From Thalassotalea crassostreae (lineage in GTDB: Bacteria; Pseudomonadota; Gammaproteobacteria; Enterobacterales; Alteromonadaceae): a stretch of 64,000 nucleotides of DNA. Below, in pieces: positions 46,656-56,549 of the stretch (within the stretch, counting starts at the first letter, position 1; each line of letters begins with the position of its first letter). The DNA lies in contig NZ_CP017689.1 of the NCBI RefSeq assembly GCF_001831495.1, forward strand, positions 1,116,001-1,180,000, read 5' to 3'. The position numbers and the translations under genes were made by a program. The notes under the pieces were generated by a model. That model was given only the letters and a program-made list of their open reading frames with translations. It was not told the origin of the DNA and made no database searches.

Positions 46656-47671
46656 TAACGTTTGTACTCAGCGTTAGGTGTATTGACACTTTCGTGACGC
46701 TCGTACGCTTCTACTATGCGACCAACCACTGGATGACGAACGACGTCTTTAGATTGGAAGTAATTAAAGCTCACCCCCTTAATGTCAGTTAACACTTCAA
46801 TTGCATGACGCAGACCCGAACGTTGGCCTCTAGGTAAATCTACCTGAGTGATATCTCCGGTGACGACAGCCTTTGAATTAAAACCAATACGAGTTAAGAA
46901 CATTTTCATTTGTTCTACAGTGGTATTTTGGCTTTCATCAAGAATAATAAAGGCATCGTTTAATGTGCGGCCACGCATATAAGCAAGTGGTGCAACTTCG
47001 ATTACGTTACGCTCAATCAGTTTTTCTACTTTTTCAAAGCCAAGCATTTCAAATAATGCGTCATAAAGAGGGCGTAGATAAGGATCAACTTTTTGAGATA
47101 AATCACCTGGTAAGAATCCAAGCTTTTCGCCAGCTTCAACGGCTGGACGAGTCAATAGTATGCGTCGAACTTCTTGACGCTCTAATGCATCAACGGCGCA
47201 GGCTACTGCAAGGTATGTTTTACCAGTACCAGCGACACCAACACCAAAGCTGATATCGTTTGTTAAAACATTTTGAACATATTCGCCTTGGTTCTCGTTA
47301 CGAGGTTTGATCACGCCGCGCTTGGTGCGAATGGTAACCATTTGATCAAACTCTGCAGCGGTTTCTGCGGTTTCTTGTTCAAGCATGTTTAGTTCAGTCA
47401 GAGCTAAGTGCAGCTCTTCTGCTGAAACTGTGCCGACTTTGCCTTTTACTGGCGCAGTTTGAACATAGAGATCTTTAAGTAGTTTAACAACAGCAACACA
47501 CACTTGCTCTTTGCCATGTATCTTAAATTTGTTGCCACGATAGCCAATTTCAACACCTAAACGGCGCTCAATTTTACGCAGGTTATCATCTAGTGGTCCG
47601 CAAAGGTTGGCCAGTCGATTATTATCTAATGGCTCAAGTAATACTTCGTGGCTTTGATTATCTTTACTCAA
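46655..47671 (-). CDS. ybeZ: PhoH-like ATPase YbeZ
   Basis: A 338-residue P-loop ATPase with an N-terminal KH-like segment (ERRLGVEIGYRGNKFKIHG), Walker A GVAGTGKTY, and AFIILDESQN. It partners YbeY in RNA metabolism. It overlaps ybeY by one base and follows miaB by 63 bases. Confidence 0.95.
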   Translation of the reverse strand: MSKDNQSHEVLLEPLDNNRLANLCGPLDDNLRKIERRLGVEIGYRGNKFKIHGKEQVCVAVVKLLKDLYVQTAPVKGKVGTVSAEELHLALTELNMLEQETAETAAEFDQMVTIRTKRGVIKPRNENQGEYVQNVLTNDISFGVGVAGTGKTYLAVACAVDALERQEVRRILLTRPAVEAGEKLGFLPGDLSQKVDPYLRPLYDALFEMLGFEKVEKLIERNVIEVAPLAYMRGRTLNDAFIILDESQNTTVEQMKMFLTRIGFNSKAVVTGDITQVDLPRGQRSGLRHAIEVLTDIKGVSFNYFQSKDVVRHPVVGRIVEAYERHESVNTPNAEYKR

Positions 47672-47734
47672 TCGTATCTCTATTTTTAATTGTTAAATCA
47701 ACGTTCTACATTGTTAATTAAGGTATTAATTAGA

Positions 47735-49177
47735 TTATGGCGTAAATGTCGCAACACCTAAATCATCAGTTTCATAATTTGGCTTACCGTGATGTTGGTT
47801 AGCAAGGATGTCCGCTGGAGAGTGCGCAATACGCAAGCCCATTTCATCTTCAGTACGTACTAACTTACCACGCAATGAATTTGAATAGACATCAGTAATT
47901 TCAACATCGACAAATTGACCAATTACAGTATGTGGCGCTTCGAAGTTAACTATACGGTTATTTTCGGTACGGCCACGTAATTCCATCGGGTTCTTTTTCG
48001 AAGGACCTTCAACTAGGATACGTTGCTCTGTGCCTAACATACGACGAGCAATTGATAATGCTTGTTGAGTGATTCGGTCTTGTAAGATTTGCAAACGTTG
48101 TTTTTTGGTTTCTTCACTTACGTCATCAATCGCATCAGCCGCTGGAGTACCTGGGCGGGCACTGTAGATAAAGCTAAAACTTAAATCAAAATCGATGGCT
48201 TTGATTAAGTTCATTGTCGCTTCAAAATCTGCATCTGTTTCACCTGGGTAACCGATGATGAAATCAGAAGACATACATAATTCTGGACGTACCTTTTTAA
48301 GGGCGCGGATTTTAGATTTGTATTCAATTGCAGTGTGGTTACGCTTCATCATATTCAAAATACGATCTGAACCACTTTGAACTGGTAGATGTAAATGATC
48401 TACAAGTTCTGGAATATCGTTATACGCTTCGATTATGTCGTTGGTAAACTCTACAGGGTGTGATGTGGTGTAACGAATACGGTCAATACCATCAATCGTT
48501 GCAACTAGGCGTAACAAATCAGAAAAACGACAAATATCACCATCATGAGTATCACCACGGTAAGCATTTACGTTTTGGCCTAGTAGGTTAACTTCACGCA
48601 CACCTTGCTCTGCAAGTTGAGCAATTTCATAAAGTACGTCGTCTAGCGGGCGGCTAACTTCTTCTCCACGAGTATATGGAACAACACAGAAAGTACAGTA
48701 CTTAGAACAACCTTCCATAATTGAAACAAACGCTGTTGGGCCTTCAGCTTTTGGTTCTGGTAAACGATCAAACTTTTCAATTTCAGGGAAGCTTACATCG
48801 ACAACTGAGGTATGTTCACCATTTACTTGGTTAATCATTTCAGGTAAGCGGTGCAAGGTTTGCGGACCAAAAACAATGTCTACAAATGGTGCACGTTGAC
48901 GAATTGCATCACCTTCTTGAGATGCAACACAACCACCAACACCAATGATTAATTCTGGATTATCATTTTTCATGTTTTTCCAGCGACCTAGCTGATGAAA
49001 AACTTTTTCCTGGGCTTTTTCACGGATAGAACAGGTATTCAATAATAATACGTCTGCTTCTTCCGGCTCTTTAACTTCTATGAAGCCGTGAGTGGAATCT
49101 AATAAATCAGCCATCTTCTGCGAGTCATACTCGTTCATCTGACAGCCCCAGGTTTTAATATAAAGTTTTTTACTCAT
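47735..49177 (-). CDS. miaB: tRNA-2-methylthio-N6-dimethylallyladenosine synthase
   Basis: A 480-residue radical-SAM methylthiotransferase. N-terminal cysteines in [21 protein letters not shown] and GGCVA bind one cluster; CSKYCTFC binds the SAM cluster; a TRAM domain ends the protein ([15 protein letters not shown]). I set the start at ATG 49177 ([12 protein letters not shown]), which matches E. coli MiaB; an ATG 11 codons earlier is also in frame. First gene of the run. Confidence 0.96.
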   Translation of the reverse strand: MSKKLYIKTWGCQMNEYDSQKMADLLDSTHGFIEVKEPEEADVLLLNTCSIREKAQEKVFHQLGRWKNMKNDNPELIIGVGGCVASQEGDAIRQRAPFVDIVFGPQTLHRLPEMINQVNGEHTSVVDVSFPEIEKFDRLPEPKAEGPTAFVSIMEGCSKYCTFCVVPYTRGEEVSRPLDDVLYEIAQLAEQGVREVNLLGQNVNAYRGDTHDGDICRFSDLLRLVATIDGIDRIRYTTSHPVEFTNDIIEAYNDIPELVDHLHLPVQSGSDRILNMMKRNHTAIEYKSKIRALKKVRPELCMSSDFIIGYPGETDADFEATMNLIKAIDFDLSFSFIYSARPGTPAADAIDDVSEETKKQRLQILQDRITQQALSIARRMLGTEQRILVEGPSKKNPMELRGRTENNRIVNFEAPHTVIGQFVDVEITDVYSNSLRGKLVRTEDEMGLRIAHSPADILANQHHGKPNYETDDLGVATFTP

Positions 49178-49352
49178 TGTTTGATTGCCCACCAAATCTT
49201 GCTTAAACATAAATCGATTTTGTGCCTAAATGCACAAAAGGGGGCGTATTTTACTCTTTCTTCACATTTGGTGCTAGCAAAAGCGGTGTTTTAATTTGTA
49301 ATTTTGTCGTTAATTCGCCTAAATAAGCGAAGAAATAGCGGAATGAATAAAG

Positions 49353-49391
49353 AAAAAGCCCAATCATCTTAATTTTTTATATGAATGGGCT
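49353..49391 (-). terminator. Terminator after the small secreted protein gene
   Basis: Minus strand AGCCCATTCAT and ATGATTGGGCT form an 11-base stem with one mismatch, followed by T-rich sequence; it lies ~50 bases past the stop at 49439. Confidence 0.75.
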
Positions 49392-49438
49392 AAGGTAGTG
49401 ACTTTCTTTTTTGGTGAAGCGGTTGTTATAGCTCAACC

Positions 49439-49735
49439 TTATTCACTGTATAACTTAGTTGTTTGAGCCTTTGCAGAAATCGCATATAAGTTTGATTCTT
49501 GCGCTAGGTTTAGTATTTCAGTTTCAATGCTATTGCGAGCTTGACGGCTGATGTCTAGTGTTAGTTTATAGTCCATTTGTTGTAATAAATGACGTGTTTG
49601 TTGTTTTACCACGTCAACATTTTCAACGTAAGTAACTTCAAATACTGGCATTTGAGGGTCCGCTGTATTTGCAAGAGCAAAAGTAGACGAAGAAACAAGT
49701 GATATAGCGATTAATGATTTAGTTAAAATGTTCAT
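49439..49735 (-). CDS. Small secreted protein of unknown function
   Basis: A 98-residue protein with signal peptide (MNILTKSLIAISLVSSSTFALA) and a helical remainder (QQTRHLLQQMDYKLTLDISRQARNSIETEI). Not recognised. It has its own terminator, so it is likely expressed as a single gene. The 360 bases upstream separate it from ubiF, which is divergent. Confidence 0.65.
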   Translation of the reverse strand: MNILTKSLIAISLVSSSTFALANTADPQMPVFEVTYVENVDVVKQQTRHLLQQMDYKLTLDISRQARNSIETEILNLAQESNLYAISAKAQTTKLYSE

Positions 49736-50094
49736 AGTGATTTCCTAATATATGTATTGTAAATCTATTTTGCTAAGCGACTTCTTTCTGCTCTGCAATG
49801 TGTTACCTATTAAGATACAGCAACTGGAAAAAACGTTGCAAAATGGATGTAAGAATATGTTTCAACAACCGTGTTTCGTGAACTTTTGTTACATTCATTT
49901 TACAAATTGCACTTTATCGCTGATTTCATGTAGTTCGTCGACAAGGTCAAAAAATGACATTAAAAAACATTAAAAACAATGGTTTATGTTGGTTGTGGGT
50001 TTATTTTTCAATAAAGAATTATTTTTAGTCGAGCGAGATAATCGCTTGGTATTCATCTGTGGCTTAGTTAGAATTGATAAAAACCTGCAATATT
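49736..50094. other. Divergent promoter region, no gene seen
   Basis: A 359-base AT-rich gap between the small secreted protein gene and ubiF. It should hold both promoters; no clear operator or further reading frame was found. Confidence 0.5.
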
Positions 50095-51276
50095 ATGAGT
50101 AATGAATCAGTGAAATCTTTCGATTGTGTGATCGTTGGCGGTGGAATGGTTGGTGGTGCGACAGCATTAGCACTTTCTGATCTTGGATTAAGTGTCGCGA
50201 TTGTTGAAGCACATACGCCAAAATCATTTGATCGCGAACAGGACTTTGATTTACGGGTTTCTGCAATCTCAGTCGCCTCAGAGCAACTACTTGAGCAGTT
50301 ACAAGCTTGGCAACAAATCAGTGAATGGCGCACCTGTCCCTATAAACGTCTTGGGGTTTTTGAAGACGATATCGCTTATGCAGAATTTAATAGCGATGAG
50401 ATTGGCCAAAGTCATTTAGGCCATATCATTGAGAATCGTCTGATCCAATTATCAATTTGGCAGCAAATTGAGACTCGAGCAAACATCCATTTATATTGCC
50501 CTCAGACACTCGTTGGTTTTGAACAGACTGCAGAATCAATTACCGTTGAGCTTAATAATGAAAATATCACGAGTAAACTTCTTATCGGCGCCGATGGTGC
50601 AAACTCAAAAGTACGGCAACTAGCAAACATTGGCACGACAGGCTGGGACTATAAGCAAAGTGCCATGTTAATCAATGTTGAAACGCAACTCCCACAACAA
50701 GATATAACGTGGCAGCAATTTATCAATGGAGCACCAGTGGCATTTTTGCCGATGCCTGGCAATAACGGCTCGTTGGTTTGGTACGACTCTCGTGATGAAA
50801 TTAATCGCTTAGTTAAACTCACTAACGAACAACTTCAAGATGAAATAGCTGCGCACTTTCCTGTCAAGCTAGGCAGCATAGTGGTTAAGGATAAAGGAGC
50901 GTTTCCTCTTACACGTCGTCACGCCAACCAATACGTTGAAAACAGAGTGGTATTGTTAGGGGATAGTGCCCATACTATAAACCCATTAGCAGGACAGGGC
51001 GTTAATCTTGGTTTTAAAGACGTTGCGGCATTGCAAAGTGTTATTGCCAAAGCGATTGGTGATGGTGAAAACTTTGATGATGCGAAAGTATTACAACGTT
51101 ACCAACAAAAACGTAAACCGGATAATTTAGTAATGCAAGGCGCAATGGATGCTATTTATGCGACCTTTAATAACCCGTCTACGCCAATAAAACTGCTACG
51201 TAATATCGGAATGTTCGCAGCTCATCGAGTACCATTGTTGAAGCAAAAAGCGCTGAAATACGCTTGCGGTTTATAA
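50095..51276 (+). CDS. ubiF: Ubiquinone-biosynthesis FAD monooxygenase UbiF type
   Basis: A 393-residue flavoprotein hydroxylase. FAD motifs are VIVGGGMVGGATALAL, LIGADGANSKVRQLA and LGDSAHTINPLAGQGVNLGF. The family includes UbiF, UbiH and UbiI; UbiF is preferred for its place divergent from the miaB block, as in E. coli, and it should hydroxylate the C6 position late in ubiquinone synthesis. ATG 50095 is chosen; the TTG seven codons earlier is unlikely. Confidence 0.88.
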   Translation: MSNESVKSFDCVIVGGGMVGGATALALSDLGLSVAIVEAHTPKSFDREQDFDLRVSAISVASEQLLEQLQAWQQISEWRTCPYKRLGVFEDDIAYAEFNSDEIGQSHLGHIIENRLIQLSIWQQIETRANIHLYCPQTLVGFEQTAESITVELNNENITSKLLIGADGANSKVRQLANIGTTGWDYKQSAMLINVETQLPQQDITWQQFINGAPVAFLPMPGNNGSLVWYDSRDEINRLVKLTNEQLQDEIAAHFPVKLGSIVVKDKGAFPLTRRHANQYVENRVVLLGDSAHTINPLAGQGVNLGFKDVAALQSVIAKAIGDGENFDDAKVLQRYQQKRKPDNLVMQGAMDAIYATFNNPSTPIKLLRNIGMFAAHRVPLLKQKALKYACGL

Positions 51277-51295
51277 ACAATTATCTGGCAATATT

Positions 51296-52099
51296 ATGAC
51301 TACATCGCTGTTATACCATAAGACGTATTTGCAATCTAAAAGCAAGGAATGGATTGTATTGGTCCACGGTGCTGGTGGAAGTTCAAGTATTTGGTTTAAA
51401 CAAATCAAAGAGTTTAAGAAGCATTTTAATTTATTGCTAATCGACTTGCGCGGTCATGGCCGTTCGGCCTCTTTTACCGCGAAAGCCAGTAATAGAAGAG
51501 GATACTCTTTTAATGACGTCTCTTTAGACATTATTCAAATACTAGACCACCTTTCAATCACTAAAGCACATTTTGTCGGTATATCCTTAGGAACTATCCT
51601 AATCCATAAACTTGCCGAAATCGCCCCAAGTAGAGTAGACGTTATGATATTGGGCGGAGCAATTACACGCTTTGATGTTCGCTCTTTAGCACTAGTAAAA
51701 CTGGGAAATCTATTTAAAGATGTAATTCCCTATATGTGGTTGTATCGATTGTTTGCCTATATTTTAATGCCCCAAAAAGGCCAAGTTGAAGCTCGAAGCC
51801 TATTTATTAAAGATGCCAAAAAGCTTTGTCAAAAAGAGTTTAAACGTTGGTTTAAACTAGCCAATGGGGTCAACCCTTTAATGCAGCATTACAAAAAAAA
51901 TGAATTGACCAAGCCTGTTTTATATTTGATGGGAGCCAATGATTATATGTTTATCACACCGGTAATCGACATGGTGACTCACCATGAAAATAGCAAACTG
52001 ATAAAAATTCAAGATTGCGGTCATGTATGTAATGTTGAAAAACCGGCGGAATTTAATAAACACGCAATTGATTTCATCCACCACCATGCTGGCGACTGA
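51296..52099 (+). CDS. Alpha/beta-fold hydrolase
   Basis: A 267-residue hydrolase with the oxyanion strand IVLVHGAGGSSSIWF, DLRGHGRSA, nucleophile Ser in FVGISLGTIL (unusual SLG in place of SMG), an acid in LYLMGANDYMF and His in IQDCGHVCNVEKP. No signal peptide. It starts 19 bases after ubiF and is probably co-transcribed with it; substrate unknown. Confidence 0.88.
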   Translation: MTTSLLYHKTYLQSKSKEWIVLVHGAGGSSSIWFKQIKEFKKHFNLLLIDLRGHGRSASFTAKASNRRGYSFNDVSLDIIQILDHLSITKAHFVGISLGTILIHKLAEIAPSRVDVMILGGAITRFDVRSLALVKLGNLFKDVIPYMWLYRLFAYILMPQKGQVEARSLFIKDAKKLCQKEFKRWFKLANGVNPLMQHYKKNELTKPVLYLMGANDYMFITPVIDMVTHHENSKLIKIQDCGHVCNVEKPAEFNKHAIDFIHHHAGD

Positions 52100-52198
52100 T
52101 TACTAGATTAAAATAAGAAGTATCTTAATCTTGTATGGTGGTTTTGTGCCATTATCCGCCAGCTACCTTAAGCAAAAGTAGAAACAATTAGCCACGTC

Positions 52199-52223
52199 AT
52201 TCCACCGTGATTTTGGGTGGAAT
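52199..52223. other. Isolated hairpin in the gap after the hydrolase
   Basis: ATTCCACC and GGTGGAAT form a perfect 8-bp stem with a 9-base loop, but no T-tract follows. The rest of 52100-52381 shows nothing else. Confidence 0.5.
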
Positions 52224-52381
52224 CTTCTCCAGTTTTAAGGTGACTATGAACGGCAATTTTGTGCCAATCAGAGACGGAAGTTGTTTTGAATAAAGTGATA
52301 ATTTATGAGGAAGCCACTAAACAGCTATGCGTTTGCACAGCTATATTAGTGTTATCTTTAAAAGTGCTTCAGACTATAGCT

Positions 52382-53179
52382 CTATTGACACATAGAAGCC
52401 CATCGTTGTGAACCACCTAGAGAAAGAATACAAAGCTCCGCAGCATTTGCAAAATCGGTATCTACACCACAAATTTTTTCATATTTATCAACAGTATCTG
52501 AATGGTAAAAAATTCTACAAGAAAATGCTTCATCTGTACTTTTACTTGCATTCGCAGCTACGCACTTACTATCATTTTCACAAATAGTTTTACATGCAGA
52601 AGAGTTAATTTCATCAAAGATTGATACAATTTGTTCTTTTGCGATATACGCGCCTTTAACTTCGAACCAAGCCTGGCGTGATGGCGTACCATCAGCATTT
52701 GTTGATTCGCGGTGTTTAATGGTTAGTAGGCCATCTTCTGGAGAAGCGCTACAGCTATTATAGTTACCCATTTCATCTTCAAAGAATTGAGCTGAATTCA
52801 TTTCTGTGATCGTACCTGTAGGCATTGTATGAGTATCAGAAGGACAACCTTCAGGATACTGGCCTAAATTAGCAAATGCTTCACAAAACTGCTGATGACT
52901 ATACATTACTTCGGAGGTCTGACTTGAAGTTACATTCGCTGTACAGTCGAAAGCATTCCAAGCTCCATCTTTATTAACATCTTCATCTGCTTCATTAACT
53001 CGATTAAGATTTAAATCCCAACAGTTTATTCCAGACTCCCCTTGAACACCTTGCTCTCCCATTACTCCTTGAGGTCCCTGTTCCCCTGAAGCTCCTGCGG
53101 TACCTGTTGAACCGTTATCACCATCACATGCAAATAACGTGAATGATGTAATTAATATTGTTAATATCTTAGATTTCAT
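52382..53179 (-). CDS. Lipoprotein with collagen-like repeats
   Basis: A 265-residue protein. Lipobox near LFACDG (Cys ~18) gives a lipid anchor; then come collagen-like Gly-X-Y triplets (GDNGSTGTAGASGEQGPQGV, GEQGVQGESG), followed by a Cys-rich globular part with about 12 Cys (for example CKTICENDSKCVAAN). The Asp/Asn-rich stretch NLNRVNEADEDVNKDGAWNA looks like a calcium-binding turn. Bacterial collagen-like lipoproteins are often surface stalks; function here unknown. I chose ATG 53179; an upstream in-frame ATG adds 17 charged residues before the signal. Confidence 0.75.
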   Translation of the reverse strand: MKSKILTILITSFTLFACDGDNGSTGTAGASGEQGPQGVMGEQGVQGESGINCWDLNLNRVNEADEDVNKDGAWNAFDCTANVTSSQTSEVMYSHQQFCEAFANLGQYPEGCPSDTHTMPTGTITEMNSAQFFEDEMGNYNSCSASPEDGLLTIKHRESTNADGTPSRQAWFEVKGAYIAKEQIVSIFDEINSSACKTICENDSKCVAANASKSTDEAFSCRIFYHSDTVDKYEKICGVDTDFANAAELCILSLGGSQRWASMCQ

Positions 53180-53312
53180 AATGTGTTTCTCTGTCCGCTT
53201 TTCGCTCTTATACGACCTTAACCTTTTCACATAGTTAACGTCAAATTTGTGACAATACCTAACCCGAACATAGGTTTAAATTCCCCGAAGGTAGACATAC
53301 TTTCTTTCATGC

Positions 53313-53358
53313 ATAAAAAACTCCTAAGCAAATTTGAGTAAATTCACTTAGGAGTTTA
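53313..53358 (-). terminator. Terminator of the single tRNA-Leu gene
   Basis: Minus strand AAACTCCTAAG and CTTAGGAGTTT form a perfect 11-bp stem followed by T residues, just after the tRNA's CCA end. Confidence 0.88.
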
Positions 53359-53360
53359 AA

Positions 53361-53445
<85 letters not shown>

Positions 53446-53457
53446 AATCCGAGGTGA

Positions 53458-53485
53458 ATTATAGGGATCGTTAGTAAAAGCGCAA
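53458..53485 (-). promoter_or_regulatory. Promoter of solitary tRNA-Leu
   Basis: Minus strand TTGCGC, 16-base spacer, TATAAT (complement of 53458-53463). The -10 box sits about 13 bases before the tRNA 5' end. Confidence 0.7.
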
Positions 53486-53653
53486 GCATTTTTTAATTAT
53501 TTTTAATATTTTATTTCAAAACAATTTCGTTTTATCGAATTGTTGCCTAAAAAATACAACAGCTGTTTATTCTTTATCCTCCTCGCGCTTTGCTAAATTA
53601 CTGTTTCAACACTATATTTTGATGATGGAATAATAATTAAAACAGGGCCCCAA

Positions 53654-55483
53654 TTGTCTGCATCGCTATTTGAAGAATTAAAAAGACGTAATGTATTTAG
53701 AGTAGGTGTCAGCTATTTGGTACTTGCTTGGATAGTTATACAAGTAACGAGTATTGCAGTTCCTGCGTTACATTTACCTGATTGGGTAAATTCTTTAGTA
53801 TTCTATTTTGGTCTTATAGGCTTTCCTTTTGCTTTATTTTTCGCCTGGGCCTTTGAAATCACACCAGATGGTATTAAGCGCGAGGCGGATGTGGATCGCA
53901 GTCAATCTATTGCTCCTCAAACCGGCCGTTATCTTGATTACACGATTATTGCATTATTATCAGTCGCCTTACTGTATTTCGTATGGGAAAGTCGATTTGA
54001 GACTGATACTTTAACGCAGCCAGAAGTCGCTGCGGAGCATACACCAGCATCAATCTCTAAAGTTATTTCTATTGCCGTTTTGGCATTTGAAAATATGTCT
54101 TCAGATAAAGAGCAAAGCTTTTTCTCTGATGGGATTTCAGAGGAAATATTAAATGTATTGGTAAAGGTCCCGGGATTGGATGTGTCTTCACGCACATCAT
54201 CATTTCAATTTAAAGGTCGAGATATAGGGATCCCTGCTATCGCAAAAGAGTTAAAAGTACGTTACGTCGTAGAAGGATCGGTTCGAAAAGCTGGAGACAA
54301 TATCCGTGTAACGGCTCAGTTAATTGATTCAACTAATGACAAACACTTATGGTCAGACACCTACGATAGACCTTTAAATATAGAGAATGTATTCGTAATC
54401 CAAGATGAAATTGCGGGTTCAATTGTTCAGGCATTAAGCGATGTTCTTGGTACCAATCAAATCGCCGTTAAAGTAGATAAATCGACTAATAATTTAGATG
54501 CATACGAATTATATTTAAAAGCAAGGACACTATTTCATGCTCGAATCGATTTAGATATCGCAGATCAACTATTGGTTCAAGCTATCGATAAAGACGCTAA
54601 TTTTTCAAAGGCATGGGGAATAAGATCTGCATTACAGTCATTAATGGTTGAATATGGATATAGTGACAATTCAATTGATAACGTAGATAGGTTGACAGTT
54701 GAATATGCCAAAACAGCAATTGGTTTGAATCCTAATAGTGCGACTGCCTTCGCCGCCATGGGATTAATGATGTACAACAGTAACGTTGATCTTAGAACGC
54801 AATATAATTGGGAAGAGATTTTTGAATTATATGAAAAAGCACTTTCAATCGAGCCAACCAGTGCTTCAGCATTAAATTGGCAAGGATTGTCTTATTTGTC
54901 GGTTGGCGAATTAGATGAGGCATTGAAAAGTTTTAAACAGTGTATTGAATATGAGCCTTATTATACGCCGTGTGTTGATAATCAAATGGTGATGCTTGGT
55001 TATATGGGCACTGACGACGAAGCAGTAAAAGCGTTTCTTGATGCATTAGATTCAGGCCTTGTGAAACTTGATCAAGCGAGTTATTTCCTGCCATTACTCG
55101 CCCGATTAAATAAAGAGCTTGTATTTAAATCTGTGACCAATTTACAAACGGTTTTATTCGGCTGGCGACGACATGATGAATTGTATGATGCTTATAGAAA
55201 TCCAGGGGAGATTTATACTGAGTTAATTACTGACATAAAGCGTTTTAGTGAAAGTAATAGAGTATCAGAACCGACTTATTTAAGAATGATTTTATTGTAT
55301 ATCGGAGACTATGATGCTTTACCTTTTACTTTGTCTATGTGGGATAAGTCGTTATATAACTATCGACAATCGCCACAATTCCACTCTTTTATCAAGAAAA
55401 GTAATGTGTTGAAATATTGGCAAAACAATGGTTTTCCAAAACAATGTAAACCGCAAGGGAAAGTCGATTTTTATTGTGATTAA
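53654..55483 (+). CDS. Membrane TolB-like/TPR protein
   Basis: A 609-residue protein. It starts SLFEELKRRNVFRVGVSYLV, with membrane segments at ~16-36, ~47-66 and ~95-112. A TolB-N-like domain follows (ISIAVLAFENMSSDKEQSFFSDGISEEILN to DKHLWSDTYDR), then TPR-like helices to ~480. This layout is frequent in proteins often linked to adenylate cyclase-type regulators, but no cyclase or winged-helix domain is present. Start is a TTG; no ATG fits the conserved N-terminus. Role unknown, perhaps signalling or protein scaffolding. Confidence 0.8.
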   Translation: MSASLFEELKRRNVFRVGVSYLVLAWIVIQVTSIAVPALHLPDWVNSLVFYFGLIGFPFALFFAWAFEITPDGIKREADVDRSQSIAPQTGRYLDYTIIALLSVALLYFVWESRFETDTLTQPEVAAEHTPASISKVISIAVLAFENMSSDKEQSFFSDGISEEILNVLVKVPGLDVSSRTSSFQFKGRDIGIPAIAKELKVRYVVEGSVRKAGDNIRVTAQLIDSTNDKHLWSDTYDRPLNIENVFVIQDEIAGSIVQALSDVLGTNQIAVKVDKSTNNLDAYELYLKARTLFHARIDLDIADQLLVQAIDKDANFSKAWGIRSALQSLMVEYGYSDNSIDNVDRLTVEYAKTAIGLNPNSATAFAAMGLMMYNSNVDLRTQYNWEEIFELYEKALSIEPTSASALNWQGLSYLSVGELDEALKSFKQCIEYEPYYTPCVDNQMVMLGYMGTDDEAVKAFLDALDSGLVKLDQASYFLPLLARLNKELVFKSVTNLQTVLFGWRRHDELYDAYRNPGEIYTELITDIKRFSESNRVSEPTYLRMILLYIGDYDALPFTLSMWDKSLYNYRQSPQFHSFIKKSNVLKYWQNNGFPKQCKPQGKVDFYCD

Positions 55484-55524
55484 AAGCAAGTTAATGGTTT
55501 ATTTATTAATTTTATTTTAGGCAT

Positions 55525-55573
55525 AAAAAAACTCCGGAGAAAGATTCGATAGGAAAATATCTTCGGAGTTTTT
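55525..55573 (-). terminator. Terminator in repeat unit 1
   Basis: Minus strand AAAAACTCCG paired with CGGAGTTTTT, followed by T residues. Identical to those in units 2 and 3. Confidence 0.85.
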
Positions 55574-55589
55574 CTATATAGATATCAAA

Positions 55590-55683
55590 TGGTGCGGACT
55601 TCGATACTTGAACTCTCACATCGCCAATGGTGCTAGAGGAACCTAAATCCAATGGATTTATAGTTCAGCTATTCAGCTAACTC
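55590..55683 (-). pseudogene. tRNA-Leu pseudogene, unit 1
   Basis: The 3' end keeps GAGAGTTCAAGT and the GTCCGCACCA tail of tRNA-Leu, and GGATTTAGGTTCC of the anticodon arm, but the T stem is broken and the 5' half no longer matches (TAGAGTTAGCTGAATAGC), so the acceptor stem cannot form. Confidence 0.85.
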
Positions 55684-55690
55684 TAGGCAT

Positions 55691-55739
55691 AAAAAAACTC
55701 CGGAGAAAGATTCGATAGGAAAATATCTTCGGAGTTTTT
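55691..55739 (-). terminator. Terminator in repeat unit 2
   Basis: Same hairpin as in unit 1, shifted by exactly 166 bases. Confidence 0.85.
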
Positions 55740-55755
55740 CTATATAGATATCAAA

Positions 55756-55849
55756 TGGTGCGGACTTCGATACTTGAACTCTCACATCGCCAATGGTGCT
55801 AGAGGAACCTAAATCCAATGGATTTATAGTTCAGCTATTCAGCTAACTC
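55756..55849 (-). pseudogene. tRNA-Leu pseudogene, unit 2
   Basis: Identical by eye to the unit 1 copy and broken in the same way, so the decay came before the duplication. Confidence 0.85.
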
Positions 55850-55856
55850 TAGGCAT

Positions 55857-55905
55857 AAAAAAACTCCGGAGAAAGATTCGATAGGAAAATATCTTCGGAG
55901 TTTTT
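55857..55905 (-). terminator. Terminator of the Met-Leu-Gln-Gln-Met-Leu tRNA operon
   Basis: Same hairpin as in units 1 and 2, directly after the last intact tRNA-Leu of the operon; therefore the likely real end of the transcript. Confidence 0.88.
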
Positions 55906-55921
55906 CTATATAGATATCAAA

Positions 55922-56006
<85 letters not shown>

Positions 56007-56133
56007 AATTTGATTTTTATTACTTCAATAACACAAGCGCGTCTACCGCTAATACCCATGCCACGTCCGCAATTTGATTTTTATCACTTCAATAACATAA
56101 GCGCGTCTACCGCTAATACTTAAGTTACTTCGC
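56007..56133. repeat. 64-bp tandem repeat of tRNA-Leu 5'-half fragments
   Basis: Two units begin AATTTGATTTTTATTAC at 56007 and AATTTGATTTTTATCAC at 56071. Each carries GCGCGTCTACCGCTAATAC, a decayed tRNA-Leu D-arm; the first ends in CCACGTCCGC, matching the tRNA 5' end, while in the second this end is eroded. Confidence 0.85.
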
Positions 56134-56146
56134 AATTTAATTTGTA

Positions 56147-56223
56147 TGGTGGCTACACCGGGACTCGAACCTGGGACCCCATCATTATGAGTGATGTGCT
56201 CTAACCAACTGAGCTATGTAGCC
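56147..56223 (-). tRNA. tRNA-Met (anticodon CAT), elongator
   Basis: A 77-base tRNA with encoded CCA, anticodon loop CTCATAA, and paired acceptor stem GGCTACA/TGTAGCC, typical of elongator Met rather than initiator. Confidence 0.95.
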
Positions 56224-56305
56224 ATACAAATTTTTACTTTTCTTTAGAGCAAAAAAAAAGCTGATAACAGCTTTATTTTGTTGCCACTTTACTTAATAAG
56301 AAAAG

Positions 56306-56380
56306 TGGCAGGGGTAAGAGGATTTGAACCTCTGAATGACGGGATCAAAACCCGCTGCCTTACCGCTTGGCTATACCCCT
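56306..56380 (-). tRNA. tRNA-Gln (anticodon TTG)
   Basis: A 75-base tRNA with encoded CCA (GCCA end), anticodon loop TTTTGAT, acceptor stem AGGGGTA/TACCCCT. Confidence 0.96.
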
Positions 56381-56436
56381 GCAGTGTTTTCTGCTTTCTT
56401 ACATTGTTTGTTCCGCCACAATCTTTCGAAAAGAAG

Positions 56437-56511
56437 TGGCAGGGGTAAGAGGATTTGAACCTCTGAATGACGGGATCAAAACCCGCTGCCTTACCGCTTG
56501 GCTATACCCCT
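56437..56511 (-). tRNA. tRNA-Gln (anticodon TTG), second copy
   Basis: Identical by eye to the neighbouring Gln gene, including flanking AGTGGC; a tandem duplication. Confidence 0.96.
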
Positions 56512-56549
56512 ACAATGTATTCTGGCAATTTACCTTCAATGAAAGTAAA

